Shown: positions 9,797 to 22,490, counted from the first letter of the stretch. The stretch is 64,000 nt of DNA from Pyrus communis (GCF_963583255.1 NC_084806.1:25020735-25084734); one strand, 5' to 3'. Program-made: numbers and translations. The notes: generated by a model not told the origin, from the sequence alone.

Positions 9797-11666
9797 AAAG
9801 CAATAATGACATAAGAAATGCGAATAAATAAAAATCAAACTAACAAGAGGACTAGATAAGATAAGGTACAAGACGAAATAAATGTGAATTCACAAACAGA
9901 GCATAAGTAGCCTAAGTGCAGTCCAGCAGGATGAATACTAATTACACAACACCAAAGGTAATCCTACAATGCTGATAATCTATCAGAGCTGCCGTGGATT
10001 CCTCGCAAGCCACCACAAAGCACTCCTAACTAGAACCTGGAAGGGCGCAAAACAGAAAGTGTTAGTGGGCAAAAATAAAGCTTTTCATAACCAATTCAAT
10101 TATCAAAGATAGTAACCCCTCGCCGTAAAACCTGTATAATTTCCCAGAAAATAGAATACATATCTAAGCCAGGTGATATAAATCACTGCAAATGATATGT
10201 CAGCCGGAGTCACCTAACGTGACCTGTATGGTTGAATTTAGAGCTCATCCATCTAGCCGAAGTCACCTATCGTGACCTGTACGGCTCAAATCCATATCTC
10301 AACAAATATACCTGCACACGAGTTGAAACCACGTAAAGTGGTCTGTATGACAGGAATGGGTGTAAATTAATACGCTCAAGTGCTACAATCACGTGAAGAC
10401 TGTGCGAATAATCGTAGGTCATCTATGAGTCGGAACCACCTATAGTGGTCTGTACGACAGGACTGTACACCTAACTTGGATCCAAGGTGAGCGTATGGTG
10501 CGGGAGTTGAACATCATGTGAAGGACTATGCCCTAACTCTGGGTGGGAGCACTAACACCGGGGTGCAGGTTTATAAGCTCTTAACATATCTCACATAATC
10601 ATCAATTACATAAACAATCTACAACTCACCTGGAACTTACCTGAGCGTCCACCGCGTCAAATCACAGTATGCATACTATATTAATTCAATGATCAACTTA
10701 CAAATCAATATGCATGGCATTTCTAAACATAATTTCATTTGAATCGATTTTCTGGGAAAAATCTCAAGTATATAGGTATATACGGAAAACCAAAACCAAA
10801 AGCCCACTCACTGGTATGTGGAAGGGTCGTAGCCCCTAAGCCTCGATTGACTGCGCTCGTCCTAAGGATAGGTCTCACCTTTATGCAAAACAACTATATA
10901 AACGTTAATTTGAAGCACATAAACGAAACTAGCTACTAACTTCTCAAACATTGCTCAAATAGGATGTTTGAATATACCAACATGATCTACTCAACACCAC
11001 AAACATCCCCATATTTTTAGAAAAAATTTTCGACCACCCACGCGTCGCCACGTGGGGGCCAAGCCACAACCAGACGTACCCCCACATGCGGCCAACCCTA
11101 ACGGAACAGTTAACGGCAGTTTGAAATATTTCGTGGAATATTTCGTTAAAACCTTAACAAAAGTTAATGGAGTTACCTGACGTCGTTAGAATGTTACCTT
11201 CTTAATTCTCAAAACCACTTAAAACCCTTGCGATCACGTCGAAGGAAAATCACCCCCCACCGAAGTTCGGGTAACTCGATTTCCCGTGAACCATTTGTCG
11301 TCCCAAAGGTACCACTCAACTCATGAAGTCACGAGGAGTACGATGGTGGTCTTAAACAACTCGATCTGTGAGAGATGACGAGAGTTGAGGAGATGACCGT
11401 ACGAGTGTACGGACAAATGGAAAAATTCGAGATGGAGGAGAGAGAGTGAGGATCAAAGGGATTGGATGTGTGTGTGCGCGCGTGTGGTCCAGTTGGCAAC
11501 CAAACAAAATCAACAAAATCTTACTTCCAGTTAGGTCCAAAAAGTTAGGAAGAAAAATAGATGGGTCCAAAAGCTTAGCCCATTTACACACACAAGCACA
11601 CAACATTCAAGGGCAAAATCATCATTTCACGCTATCGATAAAAATAATTCGGGACGGGCTGTCACA
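9797..11666 (-). repeat. Element X 5' LTR, nearly complete (1.87 kb)
   Basis: In element orientation it begins at 11666 with TGTGACAGCCCGTCCCG and runs to 9797, lacking about the last 75-80 bp. It contains four stem-loop modules at 10201-10457. The segment 10740-11040 matches the truncated X LTR at 27207-27480 in reverse complement, which fixes the family. No supported gene lies inside. Confidence 0.8.
10201..10457 (-). repeat. Four stem-loop modules in the X 5' LTR
   Basis: Modules lie at 10201-10234, 10255-10286, 10321-10351 and 10429-10457, in the same order as in the other X LTR. In the first, the outer stem has become CAGCC/GGTTG, so pairing is kept through a G-U wobble in RNA. Confidence 0.75.
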
Positions 11667-11726
11667 TGATCCGTGAATTTTCGATCTTTCTGAGATGTAC
11701 AGATAATCAAACGTCTCTTCACCATT

Positions 11727-11763
11727 AAGCTTGCTGTCACACGCCATCGTGTAGTCTCGATAT
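11727..11763 (+). repeat. Second copy of the PMD-gene upstream block
   Basis: AAGCTTGCTGTCACACGCCA here matches AAGCTTTCTACCACACGCCA at 4662, and the match extends to CTCGAT. The copies were neighbours before element X inserted, so the PMD gene has tandem upstream repeats about 120-160 bp before its TATA box. Confidence 0.6.
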
Positions 11764-11882
11764 GCGAGTTTTTTGGTCCCTTCACCTGGATTCTTTGAAA
11801 ATTCATCATGATTACTAAAACCCCTAGTCGATTTTATCCTTCATTTTAAACATTAAACCGTTAGATCTTCCCCCAAAACGCC

Positions 11883-11890
11883 TATAAATA
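11883..11890 (+). promoter_or_regulatory. TATA box of the antisense PMD gene
   Basis: TATAAATA in the context CGCCTATAAATACTCACC is a near-ideal plant TATA box. It is followed by a C/T-rich leader, and family-like coding sequence begins about 110 bp downstream. It points toward the PMD frame, opposite to the element's own transcription. Confidence 0.65.
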
Positions 11891-11899
11891 CTCACCTCT

Positions 11900-14800
11900 C
11901 TTCTTTCAACCTTTTACGCCTTCAGAACCCTCAAATCCTTTTGCCATTTTCTCTCGAAAACCAGAAAACCAGCCTCCAATACCCAGAAAACCTTTATCTT
12001 CTCCACGGCTACCAACGCTTTCATCACCAAGTTGATCGATGAGTGCAGCAAATGTCAAAACATCATCGACCGAAACATGACAAAAACTATTCGGTTTGAA
12101 GACGAGCCAAACGTTTCCTACCAAACCCTAGGCCCATTGTTCAAGGACAATGTTCCATAAGCAATCATCTAAATGCTTAAGGAGCACTGTCTAAAACCCT
12201 TATTCCAAGGGTACGACTGGTCGAAATGGGCATCGGCCAAAACCCAAGGCGTTTAGCCTTCGACCACTTCGCCTTGGGCTGCTTGGGTTACCCGGATGGA
12301 GCCATCAAATGTTCGACCAACAAGATAAGCTTGGATCGAGAGCTCGTGATGGCTGTATTAAGCTTTTGGTGCTCAGCCACCAAAACAATGGTTCTCCCCC
12401 TTGGCCTTCTTGGCCCGCCAGTTCTAGACATGACCACCATTCTCGGTACTTCTCCAATCGGCCTCTCGGTCGATACCTCCCTGGCCGGGTACAAATTCAA
12501 CTTAGACCTAAAGACGGTCTTTGAGGAACGAGCCATCGAAGCCCTGACGAAGGGAAATCAAAGGTCGTCAAAAGAGGAAGTGCATAAGTTGTACAAAAAC
12601 TTTTTCAATGACAACACCATGATTACCCACTTCGCCAGCTCAGAAGGGGAAGACCTCAAGAAAGGAGAACATGGGGTTTTTTTTTATTCTACTGGTACAA
12701 CAAATATTTCTTGTGTGCCAAGTCGAATAAATGCTTGGTCGAGAACATGCCTGTTGCCGACGCCTTGGCTAGCGGTCACATCTTGGCTCTCAGTCCAGCT
12801 GTCCTTGCCAACCTTACCTAGTATTTGGCCGAAGCAACCACTTCTCGACTCTGCGGCCTAAAATCCTAAGCTTTAGTTCTTCCATAGCTATAAGTCTGGA
12901 GTTAGCTTGCCACCCCCATTCCTACTCATTTGGCAGAAGAAATTTTCAAATATTTCTTTGGCCTAGAAGATTTGCTAGACGATGAATTCCATATTTGCTG
13001 TCGCCAAACATACCCATCTCCTATCATTCTTCCACAATCGGCGTGGGAAGCGGCTGATGATGCTAATCTTCGGGAGTCCTGGGGATCATTCATCATGATT
13101 CGCGACCTGTTTTATGGCTACGAAGCTCGGCGAGGTAGTTAGGAGGTCTACCACCCCAATTTCTTGGCTTGCCAACTGGGCTATCTCCAAGGGTGCCCTT
13201 TGCCATCCCTTTCATCTCGCTTCTTTTTGAGCCGAGAACGCCTTTTCGGTTCTTTAGAAAGAGAATGCGAGATAGCCGAGGCGGAGTTTGTCGAATGACT
13301 TAATAAATTTTACCTTCGATCGAGAAACCTAGAATCCCGGTGTGCCAGCACCTTTGCTGAGTGGTGGGATGCTTATACCAAAGACTTATTTCATACGCCA
13401 GCCGAAGAAATTTTAAAGAAACTTTTTGACGATCACTTGAAGAAAGTCCTTGCTCCAAAATCCAAAGAAATGGCCCAAGGTATATACTTTCTACTTTCCT
13501 CATTTATTTATTTTCCTTTGATCATTAATTTAACTCGAGTTCAGTGTTTCCAAGTAGCTGTACCATTAGGAGGGCTGAGGTGGTGGTGATGGCCGCGGCT
13601 AAGAAAAAACTTGCCCTTCCTATAAAAAAACGTGGAAACTGCTTTGCCGACTACGCCGAGTAAAAGCCCTCACCCGGAACCCGGAATGGTAGGAGACGCT
13701 CCCCGACCCAGGAAAGGGGAACAGGAGATTCATGTTATCTCCAGTCAAACTACGGGAGTAACTGCACCTAGTGTTTCTCTCCCTTCTCCCATTGTCGAGG
13801 CTTCGGCCGCGGTACAGCTAGACCTGATGATTGAGCCAGCCATCAATCCAGTTGTCGAAGGGCTTGTAACTTTAGCATCGACAGTTGCTTAATCCAAAGC
13901 CAGCCCGGATGAGGTGACTCCCTCGGCCGAGAAGAACTTCCTCCCTAACCCAAAGAAAATTCCAATGGTCATCCTGTAAGACGAGGTATACAATTTTATA
14001 ATGTTCTTCTATCTTAAAACTCCTTGTATAATGATTGACCCTTTTGTCTAGGAAGATGAGAGTGAAAGCCCCTAGCTAGTGAGGAGGCCTCAGCCGATCG
14101 AGAAAACAACTCATAATCCTCAACCGATGGTCGAAATGGCCAGTCGAGTCGAACTTCCCTTGGTGGAAACCGGTCCCGATCCTATAAGGGCATCGTTGGT
14201 TGAAACGAAAGCAACAACAAATACTCTGGTTCATCCTCAAGATCAAAATCTTGGCATTCCTTATCAAGAAGTTACTTCAGTTTTTGTAAGGCTTGATCAC
14301 TTTTTCGTTAATTTTACTATAACAAGTCTAAACCGAGAAAAATATTAAATGTCAGATGCTCGATTATTCATTTCATCGAAAATTCTATGCACTGAAATGT
14401 GTTATCTATATTTCTTGGCCACCTTAGTAACCATCGAATGTGGATAAACTCTATTGGCCGTGTGAATTAAAAGGCTTCCTTAAACACTGGGCTTGGCCAC
14501 TAAGTTCTCTAGGTTCGAGCAATGAACCAACAGACATGGCCGAAGTCTTATCTCGGTAGGTCCTAGAACAAACTTTCCCTTTTTTGCCATTCCTCTAGCT
14601 TGATTTTTCTGAACATACATATATCCTTAATGCAGCCTTCATAGGAAGTTGAATTTAATGCTCTCCTCGCCAGCTTTTCAAGGACGGCCGGTCTCTCTAC
14701 TCCCACAACAGGTTTAGTTGAAACGAATGCCATTGCCAAGCTACATGCGTTTTTATCCTTCTCGGCCTCTCAAATCCTCGAACGCAAAGGCCTTGATTCC

Positions 14801-15224
14801 ATAGGAGAATGCTTGAACAAACTTGTAGCCGATGACCGTCTGATTAATAACACCGTTACCCGAGTGTCTTCAATCCTTGAGTGAATGAGAAAGCTCTTCA
14901 AGCTGAAGACGACTTGAAAGTTGCAACGGTCGTTCAAGAAGCTCTCCGTCCAAAGGTCAAGGTGCTAAAGGCGAAGAAAGAACAACTGGCCGACCTTGAC
15001 TGCCAAATTGTTGAACTCCAAAATTGAAGGTCGGCAGTTGCTTCTGAGCTTGCAAAGGATTTCGAGTCGAGCCAACCTTGCTTGATCGAATATGCGGCTA
15101 GCACGAAGCGGATTGAGTAGTTGAAGATGGATAACAGAAATCGGCAAGCTAAGGTGACAATGGGTAAAGTGAGGTGGTTGAAGTTGAAGGCTGCCCTTGA
15201 AGCTTTTCTTCCTTCATCACCCTA
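11900..15224 (+). pseudogene. Plant mobile domain (PMD, aminotransferase-like) gene carried antisense in element A
   Basis: Segments in order: FITKLIDECSKCQNIIDR (about 12010-12120); the PMD core (NPRRLAFDHFALGCLGYPDG, AVLSFWCSAT, HKLYKNFFN; 12226-12720); EEIFKYFFGLEDLLDDEF to about 13479; Pro/Ser-rich linkers (13570-13985 and 14052-14285); and a charged coiled-coil-like tail (14640-15224). Probable introns: 13480-13544 (GT..AG), 13986-14051 (GT..AG, phase 0, DE|EDESE) and 14286 to about 14635. It is broken by a frameshift near 12235, one after about 12690, and several TAG/TAA/TGA codons (for example TAG where Trp is expected before EVYHP). PMD proteins are found both as host genes and within transposable elements. 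Start codon not identified. Confidence 0.82.
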
Positions 15225-15309
15225 GAACTATTTAGTTGTAAAATGGTCAACTAGCTCTATTTGTACACCTTTTTCATGAACTTAATGAAATGAACTTTTA
15301 TTCTCGCAT

Positions 15310-16302
15310 TTCCTAAGTGACTGGATAATATTTCTTCAAAATTTTACCATTGATTGGCAATTTATGAATTAGACTGGTTCGATCTTTAAGGTGGTATACC
15401 CCCTTGCCGAGAATTTTATGGATGACGAACAGTCCTTCCCAATTCGACGACCATTTCCCGAACCTGGGATCTCCGATTCCTATGGGCAACATAGTTTGCC
15501 AAACCAACTCCCCCTCACTAAACGTTTTTTGTCTGACTCGATGATTATAGGCTCACTCGACAATCTTTTTCTGCGCCTCCAAGTTTTCCAATTCTTGTCT
15601 CATGGACTGATTATATTCGGCACTGAACAAACTACTGTTCAAGTTAGATTTTCGGGTTCGCCGTATATTTTTTGAATCTATCGACTGTGAAGATTAAGCC
15701 GTTGTCAACTATGATCGATTCTGGTATGCTGAATCTTGTCACAATATTTTCCTCCATGAAACTACAGACTTTTTTTAAGGTTAACTCGACGTATGAGGCC
15801 TCGACCCATTTGGTGAAATAATCGGTTGCAATAAGTATGCACGCATACTTAGCTGACCCAGAAGACGGCGTAATTTTGCCGATTACGTCCGTGGCCCATC
15901 CTTTGAACGGTCAGGGTTTGGTGACCGAGTGCAGTAATTTGGTCGGGACTTTTTGTATAGGCCTATAAATTTGACACTGTACACATTCTCGTGCATACTC
16001 GATATAATCCTTCAATATACTCGGCCAGAAATAGCTGTGTCGGTGAAGCAGCCAATGCATTTTACTTCCAGATTGATATGCTTCACAAATCCCTTCGTGT
16101 ACTTGTGCAATTGCATGAGCAGCCTCTTGCGGGCCAAGGCACAATAACAATAAACCATCCTCACCCTTCCGATACAACTCAGTCTGGTACAACAAGTAAT
16201 TTGAGGCATGAACCTTTGTCCTGTGGTTGTGTTTGTCATTGGGGTTATCGAGATCGCATGATTGACCTTCTCTAATCGTTTGGTAATGTCTCGATAGCGC
16301 AC
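15310..16302 (-). pseudogene. Element A integrase, degraded
   Basis: The zinc-binding region is readable on the minus strand (about 15911-16195: VHEGICEAYQSG...CVQCQ); the second zinc His is Tyr (GICEAY for the usual GICGAH). The core follows leftwards, with the DYFTKWVEA block and VDNG around 15690-15850, then many stops. The C-terminal end is recognisable at 15313-15507 (VYHLKDRTSLIHKLPINGK), ending at a TAG by 15310. Integrase would insert the cDNA; this one cannot be functional. Confidence 0.85.
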
Positions 16303-16389
16303 ACGTCTACAAGATCACCTCATTCTAACAACGAAGGTAAGGACATCACTCGTGTATGGATCAAGTGGTCGTGTTGGAGAACTTGTTGA

Positions 16390-17150
16390 TTAACCAAGGC
16401 CGAGTGCAATTGTCGTACCACAGGTATAGCCCGGCCTAGCGTGCCCCCCAAGAGTTGTGCTCCAAAGGCTATTTGAGCCAGTTCGTCTGCGTCGGTGTTT
16501 CGACTGCAGGAGATGTGTTTGAATGTGATACCATCGAACTACTCGTCCAAATAGCTGGCAACTCATGCAACGGAAAGTACCATTGAGTTGGTTAATCACA
16601 AGTTTCGAATCATCGAGAACGAGTGAGCGGGCTGCCCTCAAGTCATGAAGGATGTTGAGGTTGATAATAAGGGCTTTGTATTCAGCCTGATTATTTGTGC
16701 AATCAAAATCGAGCTTGAGAGAGAAATACCATCGGTGTATATTTGGGGATTGAATGACAATCCGAACGCCTGCTGAGGCTGAAGTACTGGAGCCATCAAA
16801 ATACATCGTCCAATAATTTTCACGTATGCCCACCATGCCGATTTTGATGTCAGTGCCCCTGAAACCATATGGAGAAGGGTGTTGAGCCAGGAAATCGGCT
16901 AGTGCTTGCCCCTTGATGGCTTTTTGTGGCACGTATTGCAAATTGAATTCTGACAGTGCCATTATCCATTTTCCAATTTGGCCTTTGACTATTAGTCGAG
17001 TCAACATATACCAAATAACATCGATTTGGGCGATGACCTGAGTGACGGAAGGGAGCATGTAATGCCGGACTTTAGAAGCGGTGAAGAACAAAGCCAAGCA
17101 GAGTTTATCTACGACTGAATTTAGGTGAGTTAAGATTTCGACTGAGATAA
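16390..17150 (-). pseudogene. Element A RT-linked RNase H and second (archaeal-type) RNase H
   Basis: The right part (about 16850-17150) is the RT-linked RNase H end: KLCLALFFTASKVRHYMLP, then the conserved IGKW, QYVPQKAIKGQALADFL. Leftwards, at about 16560-16830, is a second RNase H: YFDGSSTSASAGVRIV, NNQAEYKALI, DDSKLVINQL. Two consecutive RNase H-like domains are the hallmark of Tat-lineage elements. The acidic residues D, E and D of the second domain are still visible. The frame is lost soon after. Confidence 0.85.
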
Positions 17151-18352
17151 AAGATGGCCTGATCATGCCTAACACCATTGTCTTGTGCAAGTAAGCGATT
17201 GATGGACTCCTCGACCGCTGAAATGTATAGCTTAAGAGGTTTACCACGTCGAGGCTGTACGAGGATGGGTGGGGTTGTAAGGGAAACTTTGATTTGTGTA
17301 AAAGCTGCTTGATGGTCTTCCCACCACTCGAACTTGTTCAAATCCTTGAGTTTCAAAAGTGTAGAAAACGCCTTCATTTTCCCCACCGAATTAGCTATGA
17401 AACGACGGAGAAAATTTATCTTGCCGAATAAAGACTGGAGTTGCTTCTTGGTTGTCAAGGGTGGAGAGTCAATGATTGTGTGAGCCTTATTCATGTCCAC
17501 CTCGATACCACGATGGTGTACAATAAATCTCAAGATGTTATTGGCTAATACACCGAATGCGTACTTGGCTGGGTTCATTTTGAGATTATGTTGGTGCATG
17601 CAAAGAAAGGCTTGCCGAAGATCATCTAGATGTGTTCGGCGGCTCTTCGATTTAACTACCACATTGTCGATATATGCTTCTATGATCGTACTAATCAGGT
17701 CATGAAAGATGGTGTTTATAGCATGTTGGTATGTGGCACCAACATTTTTAAGGCCAAATGTCATGACGACCCACTCGTAGGTCCCGAGCGCCCTTGGGCA
17801 ACGAAAAATAGTTTTGTGAACATCAGCTTCGGCAATAAAGATCTGGTTGTAGCCAGCATAACTGTCCATGAATGAAAACATTCCATGGTTGGCTGCAGTG
17901 TCAATCCACAAATCTGAGATTGGCATCGAATATTCATCTCTGGGGGTTGCCAAATTCAAATTATGAAAATCGATGCAAATGATTAAATAGTCGCTTTTCT
18001 TTCACACTGGTACGATATTCGCCAACCATTCGATGTATCAAGCAGTCCGAATAAACCCAGGTTTTAAAAGTCGAACTAGTTCATCTTTTATGCCAAGTTG
18101 TACTTCAGTCGATAATCATCGAGGGGGTTGGCGAAAAGGTTTACATCTAGCTTTGATGCGTAATTCATGCTCTATGAGAGTTCGATCTAAACCAGGCATC
18201 TCATGGTAATTCCAAGCAAAAGAATCTTTAAATTCATTTAGTAACTTACAAAGGTCGGTTTTCATAAGGTGGGGTAACAAAGCACTAATAAATAATGGCC
18301 GACGGCCGTTCCAACATTTATTTCCTCTAGTAGGTCTTTGACTTGGGGCCAA
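17100..18352 (-). pseudogene. Element A reverse transcriptase
   Basis: The upstream part (18116-18352) holds FKDSFAWNYHEMPGLD and the KPFRQ block. The main part (17105-17959) holds FSFMDSYAGYNQI, TFGLKNVGATYQ, the catalytic box and FLRRFIANS. The catalytic YxDD box is YIDN (17663-17674), so the second Asp is lost and the enzyme is dead even apart from frameshifts (one near 17150 toward the RNase H region, one or more at 17960-18115). Confidence 0.88.
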
Positions 18353-18697
18353 CTGTTTTCGAGTTCGGCCGACGCAGCTTGGACTTTGTCAAGGGAAAGA
18401 ACCAGACCATTATCTCATTCGGCGAGAAACTCCACGAGGTTTATGCCTGAATTCGGTTGCTTGGAAATAATATACCAGTGGGCCAGCAGTCATTCCATGG
18501 TGGATGAAACCGCGGCCCGTTACTCAACCTGTTTGGTGTCAGACATCAGGTTTAGTAATGAGGTTAGCCAACTCGAGTCTTACCGAATCCTGGTGAACAG
18601 TCTTGGTGCCAACCTCGATGGCTTTCTAAACTGAAATCCGCATCGACTGTCCTACATTGTTGAAACCGTGCAAGGTAATGTAGCCGACGTGGTTGTC

Positions 18698-19312
18698 TTA
18701 GTAACGTGCTTGGATTATGTTAGCTTTGAACCGCTGGTTGTTAGCCGAGTGAACCACAACTAATTTGCTGTCCCAGAAAATGAGAGCTTGATATAAAGAT
18801 AAAGGAATACAACCTGTTTGATGGATCCAGTCCCGATCGAGTAATACGTTATATTTGGTCTTTCGATCGACTATGAAGAAAGCGATCATGTGATTAGGAT
18901 ATGTGATATTTACTTCTAACGGAAGTACCCCCTTGGCCTGCGACTTGTCACCGACGAAACTACTCATGGTGATCCTTGATGGAATAAGTTCGTTGTTAGA
19001 GCGATGTAGTACCTTCATGATGGAGATGGGCATAATATTGACCGTTGCTCCGCAGTCAACGAAGATTTTGGAAATTGGATACCCCTCGATTTGGGCTATA
19101 ACATAGAACAGCTTCAAATGATGGAGGTTGGCCGAAGAAGAATAGGGACACAACTCGGAAATAGCTGTTTTGAGTTTATCTTTCTTTGCAGTCGGTTGAA
19201 TTTCTTCAGTGGCCACAAAATCGACTTGTGTGGCTTTTTCGGCAACTACGTTGCCGTCCGTCCAAGAAATTTGGTTGGGACATGGTTGGTTGGAACTCGG
19301 CAGGTAAGACAT
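18698..19312 (-). pseudogene. Element A aspartic protease
   Basis: The frame reads IEGYPISKIFVDCGATVNIMP around 19000-19090, then YNVLLDRDWIHQTG, a typical retropepsin-like protease between gag and RT. The active-site triplet is DCG instead of D(S/T)G. About 200 residues are open, longer than any other sense frame here except RT and RNase H. Continuity with the RT frame is lost between 18353 and 18697. Confidence 0.82.
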
Positions 19313-19324
19313 GAACCATGTTGA

Positions 19325-20600
19325 TTTCCATGTTGTCGAGGACCGAATGACCCATCGGGTTGCAACTTATTTATGGATCTGCTGGCGACGTGTGTATAAT
19401 GTTGGCGTCGCCTTCTGCGGCTAGTGATGGAGTATGTCTTTGGTCTGTTCACTGGCCTTAGGTTCACTTGAAGGTGGAATTCGGTCCTGGACTTATGTTA
19501 AGGCACGAGCTTGTTCAGGATATGTGATTCAGTCATCTTTGGTGTCGAGGTAAGCATCTAATCGCGCGACGCGTTCTGTCTCATCGATCGTAAGGCCGAA
19601 GAGGGAAACGGCTGAAAAGCCTTCAAAATGATACCGCAAATATTGGAGGTCCTCAAGAAAGAAAGGAAGTTCGGCCGCATCAATATCAGTGTATGGATTT
19701 ACATCAAAGCTGAGGACTCGAGCCTCGAGTATATGCTGGAACCTAGCTTTCAGATCCGGGTTCGAACTTCTTTGGATGATTCGCTCAACGTCTAGGCATG
19801 CCAAAACAAGATCAATAGTATCTTGGCATGCTTTTGGCAAACCGTATAAGTCATTAGCTGAATGCTTTTTATGAAACTCCTACATGTACCCTAAAGCCTC
19901 CCCGAGGAACGGAGGATGTAGATTTCGTCTGACTTTAATCAATGGTTCATGTGTGGGTAGTGGAAGAAGTTTGCTCTCAATTTCCTTCCGTAAGTACTCG
20001 ACACGAGCTTTCATTTCTCCGAGCCGAAGAACGAGTTTGATCCTTTTTTCAGATTCCTCAATCGTTGTTTCAAAGTCACGACCGACTACCTATTTTTCCT
20101 GGGGCAATCCAGTCATAATTGTTGGAGGCTATAGTTCTTCTTCATTGCTAGCTTTTTCCTTCGGCCGCCAATTAGGGGCCGAAGTATCCTGGGCTGTTTT
20201 TCGGTGAGCTATACAATCCATTCTTTGGTGCTAATGTTTCTACGATTTGGTCAGCGTAGTGTATACACTGTTAGAGGAATTTTAGTTATACCAATGCTAA
20301 TCGCGTGGTTCAGGAGGTCTTAATGTGCGTTGGTTTACGGGTGAACTTGAACTGCCGGAGCTACGCACATGATAATCTTCATTATAAAATGACATTTCAA
20401 AATCAAGGCGTCGTCTTGCAAAAGATGGCTCAGTATCTTAGGCCTGAGGACTAAGCCTTTCAAAAACCTTATGACGTTGGCCTATTCTAAGCATGTGTTG
20501 AGGCATCATTGCAGTTATGGGCGTTGGTTGTGGTAGGGGCACTAGCGGATCCCGCCGATAGGAGTATTGCAAAGGAAGGTATCTTTCGCCTACGAGATAG
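19325..20600 (-). pseudogene. Element A gag-protease spacer region, decayed
   Basis: The clearest open stretch is 19529-19840 on the minus strand, an acidic segment (YTDIDAAELPFFLEDLQYL) with no domain I can name. Its position between gag and protease suggests a spacer of the polyprotein. The flanks have many stops. Confidence 0.5.
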
Positions 20601-22460
20601 GTCTAATTTGTACCTATTTGACGTGATTATTCTTTCAAATTGACACTTGCTTTGCACTGACTACATAGGATCATCGGCTCTTTAATTTCCTCGGCGCTAG
20701 AGCTTGACATTGATTCAACAACAGCTAGCCGAGTTAAATCTTGAGGTGGCTCGTTTAAGAATAAATCAATTTTCACTCGTGGTCGAGAGTTCTATTTTGG
20801 GACAAACTTGGCCTTTCCCTTTCCTTTATCCCCAGGCAGAAGAGTGTCTACCATGTTTATTGTCACCATAAGATATGGGTCGGTGTCGATGCCCATTTTC
20901 TTTTCTGGAAACTTGAGTTTACCATTGTTGATCTAGCTTTGGATGGTATCTCGAAACACGACGCAATTGTTCGTCGTATGCTTATCCTAGTTGTGGTATT
21001 TGCTATAAATTTTCCCTTTTAAATCATCGGTCTTGGGAATATTATGTCCCGACCGAAGCTTGACAATTTTCGCAATCAATAACTGGTCGAAGATGGCGTC
21101 ACCCTTTGCTAAGTCAAAGGTGTAGACCTTTAATGTTTTAACAGCTGCTTTTTCACTGGCCAAACGGGTCTTGACATCTTTGGAGTTGGCATGTGCCAAT
21201 GCCTTTCATACATAAAGCTTATTAATCACTATTTCGACCGCGTCTATGTTGACACATTGGGGGTCTTCAACTTCGACTGATGCAAAACTGACTGTAGGGT
21301 TCTTATAGATCGTCCCTTAAGATGATGACTTTGAGATCTTTTCCTCTCAGAGCAGATAATCACATTGTCTCGAAAGTTTGCCCCCATGAATTTCTTTTTG
21401 TATTCCATGTCTAGCCCATTCAAGACGAGCATGACAAATTCAATGGTTACTCATCAGATGTTTGAGCCATCCTGGCCAATGAAGAAACTGACATTTCCAT
21501 TCCCAATCGACAGAATTGCTCATGCAATTTTTCGACTAATTCATCCCAACTCTGGATGAAGTTAGGTGGGAGGTTGATGTACCACATGAATGCCAAGCCT
21601 GTCATGAGAAGTTGAATAATAGAAGTTTATGGAAGTCACTGTTAACATCTTCGCATTACGCGGTGAAACGAGCTACATGTTCTAACGAGGACAGGGACAA
21701 TCCCCAACAAAAAGGTTGAAACATGGGATCTTAAAGCCTTTAGGATACTTGAACTTTTCTACATAAGTTGGGTACGAATGGATGAATTTTGGAAACTTCG
21801 GCCCCTTTTTTAAGGCCGAATCGATCATTCTTTGGACCTCAACTATATCAATGGATGCCATTTCGGTGCCTCGATCGAATTCGTCCACTTTGCTACTTGA
21901 TCCACCCCTTTTTACCAAATCAGTCAGTTTGAGTCGAGTAGATCCAGTCTCGGTTGGTAATGTTGATATTAGATTATTCTTTGGAATAGGCTGTCAGGAT
22001 CGATCGGCATACCCAATATTTTGGGTATTGCTTACCAGGACCTTGAGCAATCTAGTATGCACAACGTTATAACCACACACTTCCTCGAGTATCCCTTTTA
22101 TTTCTCTACTAAAAGTTTGCTCAAATTGTCTAGATTACTCATTAAGATGTCTTCGGAAAAAAGACCTAGTCAGCGGATCAAATGCTTCACCACCATCCTC
22201 TACTATTCATTCGACAAAAACTCATTTTGTCGTTTTGGCGGTGATCTCCGCATCACGTGCCTGTCCGCCGAGATTGACTTTTTTTCTCGGCATGTCGCGC
22301 TTGTGGCTTCGAGGGTATGATGGCAACAGGAGGATTCTGTGTCTGTGACAAACCATCATGATCTGGGTTTTGGGCCATAGGTGGAAGGTTAGTCGTGGAC
22401 ATTCTCACGACTGTTTTCTTTTTATCCGATTATGTCTCAATGGTCATGAACTTCGTAATT
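20600..22460 (-). pseudogene. Element A gag, decayed
   Basis: Recognisable Tat-type gag segments, from right to left: GPKFPKFIHSYPTYVEKFKYPKGFKIP (21682-21918, here split by description: the KFPKFIHSYP and YPKGFKIP blocks); the FIQSWDELVEKLHEQFCR region (about 21480-21560); and KGDAIFDQLLIAKIVKLR followed by the YCKYHN-like knuckle region, reading YSKYHN (20987-21199). Many stops and frameshifts separate them. Gag would form the particle that packages element RNA. Confidence 0.8.
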
Positions 22461-22470
22461 TTAGCACTTG

Positions 22471-22490
22471 GTCCACTAGGCGTGCCAAAA
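22471..22490 (-). other. Element A primer binding site region
   Basis: Reading leftwards from the 5' LTR end (22491), the minus strand begins TTTTGGCACGCCTAGTGGAC. This GGCACGCC(C/T)AGTGG motif follows LTRs of several plant Gypsy elements. I do not assign a specific tRNA. Confidence 0.55.

Larger units (their letters stand above)
4699..11666 (-). mobile_element. Element X remnant: two structured LTR pieces around an Athila fragment
   Basis: Minus-strand termini TGTGACAGCCCGTCCCG (at 11666) and GGGGTGTGTCA (at 4699) resemble the long LTRs of Tekay/Del-like chromoviruses. The piece at 9797-11666 is almost a full LTR, and 4699-5692 is the last kilobase of a second one. The two share about 0.9 kb at roughly 90 percent identity by eye. 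No internal X coding region remains; the space is filled by the first half of an Athila element in the other orientation. Simplest history: Athila inserted in the X 3' LTR, then one deletion removed the Athila 3' half and the X interior. Confidence 0.75.
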
